A DNA stretch of 26,894 bases from Anaerolineales bacterium UBA2317 (GCA_002345215.1 DDVH01000053.1:2331-29224); one strand, 5' to 3'. Shown: positions 8,674-17,242, counted from the stretch's first letter. The notes: generated from the letters alone by a model not told the origin. Numbers and translations: made by a program.

Positions 8674-9711
8674 TTAACCCGAAACCGCAAAAATCCGAAT
8701 CGCATTATGTTTCCCCTTGAACATAATCTTCCCCAACTCTTCCACTTTGAAATTTTCGGATAAGCCTTGCTTCGTGTAATTATCAATTAACAATGGACGT
8801 AACGCCTCTTTTGTATATTGTTCAATACGAGAAGCCAGATTGACAGTATCTCCGATACAAGTATAAATTGCACGAGTTTGTGTGCCTGTGTACCCTGCCA
8901 CCATATCACCAGAAGCGATTCCAATTCCGATGTGAATTTGATTTTTCCCTTGTGCTAATAAACTTTGATTAAATATTTTCAATTGTTCTAACATTTGCAA
9001 CGCCGCACGCACTGATTTTTCAGCATGGTCTTCAAAAAATATCGGCGCACCAAACACAGCCATCAATCCATCCCCAATCACTTGATTCACAGTGCCACCA
9101 TTATTCGTAATCGCATCGAACATCAAACTGAAATATTGATTCAACAAATCGATCGTCTCAGCAGGGTCTTGGCTTTCCGCAATTGTTGTAAATGAGCGAA
9201 TGTCTGCAAACAACACACTTCCAGTCACTTGTTTGCCACCCAATGAAAAACCTGTGCGTAATAATTCTTCGGCAACTTCTTTGGTGGCAAACGTTCTAAA
9301 CAATTTTCGTTGTTCATCACGCAAACGTTTTTTTTCTAAACTTGCATTCACACGCGCCCGCAACAAAATCGGGTTGACAGGTTTCGTCAAATAATCTTCT
9401 GCGCCGAGTTCCACACATTTCACAACCGCGTCTAATTCATCCATTGCAGATGTCATAATGATTGGGATTTGTCGCAACTCAACATCTTTCAAACAGGCTT
9501 CCAACACTTCAAAGCCATTCATCTCAGGCATTTCAATATCAAGCAAAACCAAATCAAACGAACCCGTGCGAATTTTTTCCAAACCCTCTTTGCCATCATT
9601 CGCAGTTTCAACAATATGATTCTGTTGCTCCAATGTGCGCGAAAGAATCATACGATTAATTTTGTTATCGTCCACGATTAATAAACGCGCGGGTTCAGAG
9701 GATACAACCAT
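8674..9711 (-). CDS. Response regulator with class III adenylate/guanylate cyclase output domain
   Basis: The protein has 345 residues. An N-terminal receiver domain (about 8-125) has the acidic pair Asp14-Asp15, the phosphoacceptor Asp58 in LLDIEMPEMNG, the switch Ser88 and Lys110 in TKPV. A helical linker (KKRLRDEQRKLFRTF) leads to a cyclase homology domain from about residue 160. It has both metal-binding aspartates (Asp170 in LFADIRSFT, Asp214 in VIGDGLMAVFG) and the VNLASRIE segment with the transition-state Asn and Arg. The base-selecting lysine usually before IGD is Gln210, so cAMP versus cGMP cannot be called. Its ATG is 3 bases from the Hpt stop codon, and the hybrid kinase lies just upstream, so it is the likely output of that relay. 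No strong ribosome binding site is seen. Confidence 0.92.
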   Translation of the reverse strand: MVVSSEPARLLIVDDNKINRMILSRTLEQQNHIVETANDGKEGLEKIRTGSFDLVLLDIEMPEMNGFEVLEACLKDVELRQIPIIMTSAMDELDAVVKCVELGAEDYLTKPVNPILLRARVNASLEKKRLRDEQRKLFRTFATKEVAEELLRTGFSLGGKQVTGSVLFADIRSFTTIAESQDPAETIDLLNQYFSLMFDAITNNGGTVNQVIGDGLMAVFGAPIFFEDHAEKSVRAALQMLEQLKIFNQSLLAQGKNQIHIGIGIASGDMVAGYTGTQTRAIYTCIGDTVNLASRIEQYTKEALRPLLIDNYTKQGLSENFKVEELGKIMFKGKHNAIRIFAVSG

Positions 9712-9714
9712 GAT

Positions 9715-10047
9715 TTATTTCAACTCTTCCAATTGATTCTTAACTTGATAAAACGCTTCTTCCATAACCTGTAACTTGTTTCCAATTTCCAAATTATTTT
9801 CTCGCCCCAAGCTTTCTAATTCGCGGGCTAGACTCGCTAATTCAGTTGCACCAAACGTCGCCGCATTAGATTTGACTGTATGCGCCGCACGTGTGAATGA
9901 TTCAGCATCTTTTTTATCAAGAGCATTTTTCATTTGTTCAATTTGATTCGGTGCATCTTCAAGAAATGTATGAATTAATTCCTTAATAAAATCTGCATCC
10001 GTAGATTCTTTTAGGCTGTTGAAGGTGTTGATGTCAATGATGGTCAT
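9715..10047 (-). CDS. Hpt (histidine phosphotransfer) protein
   Basis: The protein has 110 residues from ATG 10047, which has a GGAGAA ribosome binding site; the frame is open to 10065. The helical Hpt pattern is clear: an amphipathic N-terminal helix (LIHTFLEDAPNQIEQMKNAL), then AAHTVKSNAATFGA with the phosphorylated His56 and the Lys59 and Gly residues typical of the family, then an ELASLARELE helix. Such proteins carry phosphate from a receiver domain of a hybrid kinase to the receiver of another protein. It lies between the hybrid kinase and the REC-cyclase, so the order kinase, shuttle, output is preserved in the operon. A hairpin-forming repeat separates it from the kinase gene. Confidence 0.93.
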   Translation of the reverse strand: MTIIDINTFNSLKESTDADFIKELIHTFLEDAPNQIEQMKNALDKKDAESFTRAAHTVKSNAATFGATELASLARELESLGRENNLEIGNKLQVMEEAFYQVKNQLEELK

Positions 10048-10066
10048 GATTCTCCAAATAAACAAA

Positions 10067-10120
10067 TGTAGGGGCGAGGTTTCCTCGCCCTTCTTTGGGC
10101 GGGAAAACCCCGCCCCTACA
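10067..10120. repeat. GTAGGGGCG-type inverted repeat between kinase and Hpt genes
   Basis: TGTAGGGGCG at 10067-10076 is the exact reverse complement of CGCCCCTACA at 10111-10120. A second nested pairing of GGGCGAGG/CCTCGCCC type fills the interior. Similar GTAGGGGCGA... hairpin elements are, to my knowledge, abundant between genes in many environmental bacteria. Here the outer arm supplies the TAG stop codon of the - strand kinase gene (10116-10118). GC content is far above the surrounding sequence. Confidence 0.8.
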
Positions 10121-13100
10121 AATTAATTCTTTTCGCTTTCCTTAATGCATCCACCAATTCCACCACACGAATTGGCTTGGGGATGTAATTATTCATGCCT
10201 GCTTCTAAGCACATTTCTCTATCACCTTGCATGGCGTTGGCTGTTAAGCCAATAATGTGTGGACGGTTTTCTTGCCATCGAGAAACAATCTGACGCGTGG
10301 CTTCTAATCCATCCATTTCAGGCATTTGCACATCCATCAAAATCACATCATACGTTTGTCTTTCAATAGATTGAATCGTTTCAATACCATTCGATGCAAT
10401 ATCTGCTCTGTAACCCATTTGCTCAAGCAATTTCAAAGTTAGTTTTTGATTGACGACATTGTCTTCGGCTAAGAGAATGCGGAGCGGATGCCGCGTACCC
10501 ATTTGAGGGTCAGGTTTGAAGCGTTCTGTCGTAATCGTCTTTTCATCTTCATCAGGTGAAACAAACAGACTCACCAGCGTATCAAAAAGTTGAGATTGTT
10601 TAATCGGCTTGGAAAGATATGCCGAAAATAAATTCATGTTATCGCCAACTTCGCGCCTGCCCACTGAACTAAACAACACCAATGGGATTTTTACTTTAAT
10701 TTCATGAATATGTTTTGCTAATTCAACGCCATCCATTTCAGGCATATGCATATCGAGAATGGCAACATCAAATGTTTCACCATGTTCAAGCCATTGTAAA
10801 GCGGTGCTTGGGTTTTCAGTATCTTTTGGAAGCATGCCCCACTTAATTGTTTGCATATTTAAGATGTAACGATTGGTGGCATTATCATCCACAATCAAAA
10901 CGCGTTTATTTTGTAAAGCAGGTTGCACACCGAGATATTCACGTTTTTGAGTGGGGGGTAGGTCTGCAATTTGTGTGACGATACTAAATGAAAAAGTGGA
11001 ACCTTTTCCAAGCCCATCACTTTTTGCCCACATGGTTCCGCCCATCATCTCAGAAAGTTTTTTGCTGATAGCAAGCCCCAAACCTGTACCGCCATATTTT
11101 CTAGTCGTGGATGAATCGGCTTGTGAAAACGATTGGAATAAACGATTCATGCCTTCTTTTGAAATGCCAATACCTGTATCTCGCACGGAAAAAGTTAAGC
11201 CAACATCTTTTCCATTTTGTTGGCTCGAAACTGTTAAAACCACTTCACCTTTTTCTGTAAACTTCACTGCATTGCTTAATAAATTCGTAATGACTTGTCT
11301 TAATCTTGTTGAATCGCCCATAATCGCAGAGGGAACGTCGCCGTCGAAAAGATAAGCAATATCAATACTTTTTTCTACCGCTTTAGTTGAGACCAAATCC
11401 AATGCGGATTCAACACATTCGCGTAAATCTAATGGACGATTTTCAATATCCATTCTGCCCGCTTCAATTTTTGAAAAATCTAAAATGTCATTGATAATTG
11501 CTAACAACGTATCACTGGATGTGCGAATGGTTTCAACATAATCTTTTTGCTCATCACTTAATTTTGTATCGAGCAATAATCCGCTCATACCAATCACGGC
11601 ATTCATCGGCGTGCGGATTTCATGACTCATTGTGGCAAGGAAAGAACTCTTGGCTTCGTTTGCTTTTTCTGCGGCGGCACGTGCACTGCGTGCTTCTTCA
11701 AACAAACGCGCATTTTGTAAAGCCGTCGCCATGCTAGATGCAACTGATTCCAATAAACGCACAATTGAATCATCATACGCATGTTCACGTTCAAAATTTT
11801 GCACTGTAATTCCGCCGATGATATCTTTACCCACAACCATAGGCGACATAACGACTGATTTTGGAATTTGGTTTCGCACAGTCATACCAGAACCAAGTTT
11901 CTTCCACAAAATAGGCGACTCGCGATTAATCACCAATGACTTACTTTGTAACGATGCTTTAATCGTAAATTCATTAATTGGAAATGGTGGGAATTGCACG
12001 CGTTCATTATTTTTCGTCACATAATGTCCCGTGACAGTTTTTGTTTCGGGGTCAAATAAACCAATGCCAATATTATCTTCCATGACCAATTCGCGCAGTT
12101 TGTCACCTACTTTTTCAATAATACTTTGCACATCTAATTGTTGAGTTAATACTTGACCAATTTCATTTAAGATTTCTAATTCAGAAGCGCGACGTTTTGT
12201 TTCTTGTAATAACCTTTGTGTTTCATCAAACAGTCGTGCGTTTTCAATCGCAACACTGATTGAATTTGCAATTGTCTTTAAGAGATTGATATCCGCTTCG
12301 GAGAATGCATCTTCATGTTCTAGATTTTGTAACGATATAACGCCTCGGACTTCGTTGCTAACTGTCAGCGGAACCCACACACCTGATTTAACCTCAACAG
12401 GTTCGGGGTCTTCGCCGAGCAAACGTGAATTCAATTGATTTGATATTTCTTCAAAATTACGGTTGACTACAATCGTTTCCTTGGTGCGGATAACTTTGCC
12501 ACTAAAGCCGCCACTGCTTTCATCTAATATCAATGGTGATTGATACAGCCGTTCACCCTTTTCAATAATATATGGATAATGTGTTAAGTTTGTATTTTTG
12601 TCGTAAATGACCAATACAACGGTTTGGGCATCAAATATTTCTTGAATTTTATTGCCAGCATTTTCATAAATGGTTTGAATATCAAGCCGTGTATCTAAGC
12701 CAGTCAACATGCTGTTGATAATAGAAAGTTCAGTGGCTCGTTGACTTGTTTCTTTCAATAGATTTTGCGATTCATCAAACAATTTTGCATTTTGAATGGC
12801 AATACCCATACTGGCGGATAATGTTGAAAGTAATTGAACATCATTTTCTGTAAATGCAAATTCACGCTCATAATTTTGAATGGATATTGACCCTAATACT
12901 TGGTTTGTACCCAGAATAGGAATTGCAATTAATGATTTTGGAAATTCATCGCCTGCTAATAAAGTTGAGCCATATTCATGTGCTTTTTCATTTAATTTTT
13001 CATTGATAAACAAGGTAGCACGATTGCGAATCACATAGCCAGAAAAACCTGAAAGCGGTTGTTTTTCTGGATAAATTCTCTCGCCTTTCCAAAACATGTA

Positions 13101-15455
13101 AGGGAATGATGCTTCTTCAGTAGCTGGTTCGTAATATGAAATAATCACGGCTTGCGAATTAAAAATACTACGAACTTTTTCACCCACCAAATCATAAATA
13201 GATTGCACATCGAGTTTAGAAGATAAACCTTGTTGAATACTATTGATAATTTCCAGTTCACTGGCACGTTGTTGCACTTCATTGACGAAACTTGCATTTT
13301 GAATTGCAATGGCGGCGTGGAGAGATAATTTTTCCAAAAAGGCTAAATCAGATGCGGAAAATGGTTCGCCACCTTCACGCCAAACTGCCATCATGCCTGT
13401 CACTTTAATGCCTGATAACAATGGCGTGACGATTAATCTTTCATTGCCAACTGTTGCTGTACCAGGGATTTGAATCGTGCGTTTATCATTATTTGTATCG
13501 TTGATAAATTCGGCTTTGCCTTCTTTAGCCAACGAACCGATGATGCCTTCGCCAATCGTAATCGTATCCGCTAAAATTTCATCTTGAATGTTTCCTTTGG
13601 CAACGATGGCTCTTAAGGTTTTTCCATCAGGCTGAGGCAAATAGATGGCGCTGGAAGAACCAGTTAACAGGTCACGAGCATGAGCCGCGATTTTTTCCAT
13701 CACCGAAGTGAAATTTAACGTTTCAGAAATATCTCGCCCTACTTGATTAATCACCGCCGATTCCAAAGCATGGCGTGAAGTTTCATCAAACAAACGCGCA
13801 TTATCTAACGCCACACTTAAATTATTTGCAATCGTCGTGAGCAAACGCACATTGGTATCACTAAACGCATGTTCATGTTCTAAATCTTGCAAACTTAAAA
13901 TTCCAGTGACGTTATCAGCCACAAGCATTGGCACAAACAAAAGTGACTTGGGTGCTTCACCCGCAAAGGCGGGAGTTTCGCCAAGTTCGATGGCAACTTT
14001 CATGTAATCTTGATTAATCACCAAAGGTTGTTGCGTTTCAATCACTTTTTTACGAAAGGCATCTAATGGCAATGGTTGTGGAAAATACATACGCTCGCCA
14101 CGTTCATTGATATAACGATGTGTGATTTCTTGTGTATCGGGGTTGTATAACGAAATTAAAGTGACTTGGGCATTGAAAACTTGTTGCACTTTATTACCGA
14201 TCAAATCAATCATAGATTGAAAATCTAATTTGGAAACTAAAATTTGTTGCAAACTATTGATAACGCCAAGTTCTGCATTGCGTTCAGCAGTTTCTTGTAA
14301 TAACCTTTGTGTTTCATTAAACAAACGCGAATTTTCAATCACCACTGAGGCTTGGTCTGCAAACAATTGCAATACGCGTAACTCTGAATCTGTAAATGTA
14401 CGTGGGTCTGTAAAATGAATGTTCATCACGCCTACTAAGCGTTTGCGGAATTTCAATGGCAAACCAATTAACGCACCTTTCCAAGTGGTGGGTGCATTTT
14501 TGTATAACTCATGCGTTTGCATATCTTCCACAATAATCATCTTGCCTGTTTGAGCAACGGTATCGGTCATTCCCCCAGGTCGCGGATTTGCCACTGGCGT
14601 GCTTGTAATTTTTCCATTGGCAATGGCAGTGCCGAATATCAATTGATTATTTTCATAAATAAACAAATTGATATTTTCAATGCTAGGCATTAAATTAGAT
14701 GTGCTTTTTAGAATCGAATCTAATACAGTCGTATATTCAAGGTTAGATGACAAATCAATGCTGGCTTTGCGAATCGCTTCTAACTCGGCATTGCGTTGTT
14801 CGGTTTCAGCGAGCAAGCGTCGGGTTTCGTTAATGAGGCGAGCATTTTCCAACGCGGCACTTAACGAACCTGCAAACGTCTCTAACAAACGCACATCTGT
14901 ATCGCTGAAAAAATTTTCATGTTCGGTATTTTGTAACGAAATCAAACCCAGTGTTTCATCCCCTGCCATTAACGGCACGTACAAAGCAGACTTTGGAATT
15001 AAATTTCCAGCAATCACTTGCGCGCCATACTTACGCATTTTTTCATCGGCATGGTCATTAATCAAAATGCTCTGTTTATGTTGAATCAAATATTTTGCTA
15101 AACCACTCATGGGGCGTGGAGCAAGTTGTTCGCGCCCATTCCGCCCCACGTAATAATTAAAAAATTGAGTTTCGTTTTTATGGTCGAACGTAGAAATCAA
15201 TGTGATTTGCGCCGCAAAAATATCACGAATTTTTTCACCCACCAATTCATAAATCGCATTCAATTCCCATTTTGATGCCAACCCCTCTTGCACACCTTTG
15301 AGAATGGCAATTTCGGCTTCGCGTTGTTTTAATTCTTTTTCAATCGGCGAAAGTGGAACCGATTTTTTCGGAGCAGATTTTCGAGCAACAGATTTTTTTG
15401 TGCCCGCTTTCGTTATTTTTTTCTTCGTCGTTTTTTTCTCGGATGATTTCGCCAT
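10116..15455 (-). CDS. Giant soluble hybrid histidine kinase: seven GAF domains, HisKA, HATPase, two receivers
   Basis: The protein has 1779 residues and no membrane segment. After a Lys-rich tail (1-35) come seven GAF-like domains at about 55-205, 230-378, 401-553, 570-720, 739-890, 915-1073 and 1097-1250. They are separated by near-repeated helical linkers of NARLFDETQRLLQET type. The HisKA box SHEIRTPMN holds the phosphorylated His1278; the ATPase domain has NLLSNAVKFT near 1391, then DTGIGI and GTGLGLAIS. Receiver 1 has Asp1568 (LDMHMPEMDG) and receiver 2 has Asp1708 (MDVQMPEMDG), each with a following KP motif. GAF domains bind small ligands or chromophores; the ligand cannot be read. 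The next genes are an Hpt protein and a REC-cyclase, so a His-Asp-His-Asp relay is likely. No ribosome binding site is seen; the predicted promoter gives a 3-base leader. Confidence 0.95.
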   Translation of the reverse strand: MAKSSEKKTTKKKITKAGTKKSVARKSAPKKSVPLSPIEKELKQREAEIAILKGVQEGLASKWELNAIYELVGEKIRDIFAAQITLISTFDHKNETQFFNYYVGRNGREQLAPRPMSGLAKYLIQHKQSILINDHADEKMRKYGAQVIAGNLIPKSALYVPLMAGDETLGLISLQNTEHENFFSDTDVRLLETFAGSLSAALENARLINETRRLLAETEQRNAELEAIRKASIDLSSNLEYTTVLDSILKSTSNLMPSIENINLFIYENNQLIFGTAIANGKITSTPVANPRPGGMTDTVAQTGKMIIVEDMQTHELYKNAPTTWKGALIGLPLKFRKRLVGVMNIHFTDPRTFTDSELRVLQLFADQASVVIENSRLFNETQRLLQETAERNAELGVINSLQQILVSKLDFQSMIDLIGNKVQQVFNAQVTLISLYNPDTQEITHRYINERGERMYFPQPLPLDAFRKKVIETQQPLVINQDYMKVAIELGETPAFAGEAPKSLLFVPMLVADNVTGILSLQDLEHEHAFSDTNVRLLTTIANNLSVALDNARLFDETSRHALESAVINQVGRDISETLNFTSVMEKIAAHARDLLTGSSSAIYLPQPDGKTLRAIVAKGNIQDEILADTITIGEGIIGSLAKEGKAEFINDTNNDKRTIQIPGTATVGNERLIVTPLLSGIKVTGMMAVWREGGEPFSASDLAFLEKLSLHAAIAIQNASFVNEVQQRASELEIINSIQQGLSSKLDVQSIYDLVGEKVRSIFNSQAVIISYYEPATEEASFPYMFWKGERIYPEKQPLSGFSGYVIRNRATLFINEKLNEKAHEYGSTLLAGDEFPKSLIAIPILGTNQVLGSISIQNYEREFAFTENDVQLLSTLSASMGIAIQNAKLFDESQNLLKETSQRATELSIINSMLTGLDTRLDIQTIYENAGNKIQEIFDAQTVVLVIYDKNTNLTHYPYIIEKGERLYQSPLILDESSGGFSGKVIRTKETIVVNRNFEEISNQLNSRLLGEDPEPVEVKSGVWVPLTVSNEVRGVISLQNLEHEDAFSEADINLLKTIANSISVAIENARLFDETQRLLQETKRRASELEILNEIGQVLTQQLDVQSIIEKVGDKLRELVMEDNIGIGLFDPETKTVTGHYVTKNNERVQFPPFPINEFTIKASLQSKSLVINRESPILWKKLGSGMTVRNQIPKSVVMSPMVVGKDIIGGITVQNFEREHAYDDSIVRLLESVASSMATALQNARLFEEARSARAAAEKANEAKSSFLATMSHEIRTPMNAVIGMSGLLLDTKLSDEQKDYVETIRTSSDTLLAIINDILDFSKIEAGRMDIENRPLDLRECVESALDLVSTKAVEKSIDIAYLFDGDVPSAIMGDSTRLRQVITNLLSNAVKFTEKGEVVLTVSSQQNGKDVGLTFSVRDTGIGISKEGMNRLFQSFSQADSSTTRKYGGTGLGLAISKKLSEMMGGTMWAKSDGLGKGSTFSFSIVTQIADLPPTQKREYLGVQPALQNKRVLIVDDNATNRYILNMQTIKWGMLPKDTENPSTALQWLEHGETFDVAILDMHMPEMDGVELAKHIHEIKVKIPLVLFSSVGRREVGDNMNLFSAYLSKPIKQSQLFDTLVSLFVSPDEDEKTITTERFKPDPQMGTRHPLRILLAEDNVVNQKLTLKLLEQMGYRADIASNGIETIQSIERQTYDVILMDVQMPEMDGLEATRQIVSRWQENRPHIIGLTANAMQGDREMCLEAGMNNYIPKPIRVVELVDALRKAKRINL

Positions 15456-15457
15456 GA

Positions 15458-15493
15458 GGTTCTCAGTTTACATAGCGCGGCGAAAATCGTCAA
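15458..15493 (-). promoter_or_regulatory. Predicted promoter of the hybrid kinase operon, near-leaderless
   Basis: On the - strand TTGACG (15493-15488; 5 of 6) is followed after 17 bases by TAAACT (15470-15465; 4 of 6). The predicted start point is 15458, only 3 bases before ATG 15455. No Shine-Dalgarno sequence lies between. Confidence 0.5.
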
Positions 15494-15506
15494 TAGCCAC
15501 CCTTTG

Positions 15507-16496
15507 TTATGTCATCTTTTTGATATTTTCAACTGCCGTTTGGATGACTAAATCACAACCAGGCCAGACAGCATCCACGCCCGCTTCTTTCGCGCCTCGA
15601 ACTGCCTCAGCGACTTGACCTTTATCTCCCTTCCAAATCGTCTCCACAGGGTCAAGATTCCCAAACAGCAATGTATCTTTCAATTCAGCACGCGCTTTGA
15701 CCAAATCCACAGTCTGGTCAATCGAAATTGCATCCGCCCCCGTTTGACCGAGCAAATGCAATCCATTCGTCACATTCCCACACACTGACAATACAATTGG
15801 CTTGGATAATTTTTCAATCAATAATTTTTCAGCAGGCAAAACGAACTGCTCATACTTTGCAGGTCCAATAAACCCAGGTGACCCGCCCATGTCGTGAATC
15901 GTAATAAAGTCTGCACCTGCTTTTTTATATTCATTCCCAATATTTGCAAGAAAAGATGAAAGAGAAAACAAAGCATCCAGCACAGCTTTAGGTTCTTTCT
16001 TCATTTCAATAAATAAATTCTTCGGGTTGCAAATATATAACAACAAAGTATACGCCCCTGGAATCATCCCCGAAATAACGATATCTTTTCCAATATCATC
16101 TTTCACTAATCCAATTGCTTCACAAATCAAACTTAATCTCCCCTTCTCAAAAATCTCAGTGCCCTCTGTGAACTCTGTGGCTAAGTTTTTAACAGAATCA
16201 AACAATGCCCTCTTCACTTGCGGAAACATCAACTCTCCACCCTCGAAATAATTTAATTCAGCACCTAACATCTCAGCAGGGGAGCACAAATCCAATGGCA
16301 AAGTTGCGGATGGCATTCCTGTTAACTTAAACGTACTCGTCGCCGCTTTTGCCATCTTCTTCGCATCTTTATGAATTTCATGTAAAGATAAACCTTCTCG
16401 TTTTAATCCATCTTCCGTAATATGAATCAACCCGCTAAACGCAGGTTGTTCATCAATTTTTTTGCCAGAGAGTAAATCAAGAATTTTTTGTCGCAT
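15507..16496 (-). CDS. Uroporphyrinogen decarboxylase-family (MtaA/CmuA-like) methyltransferase
   Basis: The protein has 329 residues with a UroD/MtaA-type barrel: PLDLCSPAEMLGAELNYF near 67-84, SGMIPGAYTLLLY near 142-154, ITIHDMGGSPGFIGPAKYEQFVLP near 198-221, and a C-terminal PGCDLVIQTAVENIKKM. MtaA-type enzymes move methyl groups between a corrinoid protein and a thiol using zinc bound by His-X-Cys and a distant Cys. Here both cysteines are present (Cys239 in LSVCGN, Cys314 in WPGCD), but the His is replaced by Ser237. Neighbours (RACo-like activator, homocysteine methyltransferase type) support corrinoid one-carbon chemistry over haem synthesis. Residues near 105-117 (NLATEFTEGTEIF) are encoded by a short dispersed-repeat sequence. 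No clear ribosome binding site precedes ATG 16496. Confidence 0.85.
   Translation of the reverse strand: MRQKILDLLSGKKIDEQPAFSGLIHITEDGLKREGLSLHEIHKDAKKMAKAATSTFKLTGMPSATLPLDLCSPAEMLGAELNYFEGGELMFPQVKRALFDSVKNLATEFTEGTEIFEKGRLSLICEAIGLVKDDIGKDIVISGMIPGAYTLLLYICNPKNLFIEMKKEPKAVLDALFSLSSFLANIGNEYKKAGADFITIHDMGGSPGFIGPAKYEQFVLPAEKLLIEKLSKPIVLSVCGNVTNGLHLLGQTGADAISIDQTVDLVKARAELKDTLLFGNLDPVETIWKGDKGQVAEAVRGAKEAGVDAVWPGCDLVIQTAVENIKKMT
16154..16190 (-). repeat. CCACAGAG/TCACAGAGG-type short repeat inside the UroD-like gene
   Basis: Read on the - strand the bases contain TTAGCCACAGAGTTCACAGA followed by GGGCACTGAGA. This closely resembles a short element (CCACAGAGTTCACAGAG...) that I know as a common intergenic repeat in environmental bacterial genomes. 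Here it is in frame and is translated as part of NLATEFTEGTEI in a variable linker of the barrel protein. The match is from memory, not from a search. Confidence 0.6.
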
Positions 16497-16563
16497 TATG
16501 AGCTACATTTTTAATAAAAAACTATTTGAGACGTCGAAGAATTCTAGTGCATAGCACGCTTTT

Positions 16564-17190
16564 TTATCTACGTTTTGATAATTGCCTTATTTTCTTTTTC
16601 GAGATGCCTAGTATATGTTTTCTTTCATAATCGCGAATATACTTTACAGTCTTTTCTATTGTTGAAAGAATCGCCTTGATTTCACGATTCCTCTGTTCAT
16701 TTACAGCTTTCCATTTGTAATGAACAAATGAATTCCTTGCTTCCATTAACTTTACAATAAGGTTTACATGAGCCTGACTAAAAGATTTCCCGCCAAACGC
16801 ACGAGGCAACCATGAGGATTTTGATCTGTAAGATGTATCTCTAATGATTTCTTCAATTTCTTTTTCCGAAAAGTCTTTTCTTCCTGCTAGTAAAGAAATT
16901 AATCCATTTAATGAGTGTTCTAGCCATAGTGCATAAAAAAGGCAAGAAAGTTCATTTTTTTCCATTTTACGATAGTAACGTGCTTGCTTCAAAATATCTT
17001 CAGTATGGTCTATAACAAATACTGGCTCTATCTTTTCTAGATAGTCCACAAACTCACGCATAAATTGTTCGCGTGTTTTCCCTTTGGGGCTTAAAGACCC
17101 GTTTCTAACTAAACCTGTTGCTACATCAGAAATAATTAATTGCGCTTCTTGTTCGGTGATTCCAAATTCAGGGATAATTTTTGATTTCAT
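16564..17190 (-). CDS. HEPN-like protein of unknown role
   Basis: The protein has 208 residues, is mostly alpha-helical by composition, and ends in a very basic tail (KHILGISKKKIRQLSKRR). A conserved-looking segment ARNSFVHYKW contains Arg152-Asn-x-x-x-His157, which fits the R-x4-H signature of HEPN domains, many of which are RNases or RNA-binding proteins. The helix before it (LSCLFYALWLEHSLNGLISLL) also resembles HEPN packing helices. There is no nucleotidyltransferase (MNT) or other antitoxin partner beside it: it sits between the homocysteine methyltransferase-type gene and the UroD-like gene on the same strand. A role in RNA cleavage is only suggested by the motif. The upstream bases show no strong ribosome binding site. 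Confidence 0.55.
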   Translation of the reverse strand: MKSKIIPEFGITEQEAQLIISDVATGLVRNGSLSPKGKTREQFMREFVDYLEKIEPVFVIDHTEDILKQARYYRKMEKNELSCLFYALWLEHSLNGLISLLAGRKDFSEKEIEEIIRDTSYRSKSSWLPRAFGGKSFSQAHVNLIVKLMEARNSFVHYKWKAVNEQRNREIKAILSTIEKTVKYIRDYERKHILGISKKKIRQLSKRR

Positions 17191-17242
17191 TTTAGGAATC
17201 TCATTTATGAAAAAGGGAATTTACAGAAGTACATTCCACTAT

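Noticed and set aside
8610..8786. N-terminal extension of the lipoprotein by 59 codons
   Set aside because: It would overlap the cyclase gene and place the signal peptide in the middle of the protein; ATG 8609 has a proper ribosome binding site.
10951..15084. Several + strand open frames of 60-138 codons opposite the hybrid kinase
   Set aside because: They mirror the codon structure of the kinase gene and show no independent protein features.
16497..16563. Short GTGC-ATA-GCAC hairpin followed by T residues after the HEPN-like gene (near 16547-16565)
   Set aside because: The stem has only 4 bp and the T run is on the + strand, where no gene ends, so it was not called a terminator.
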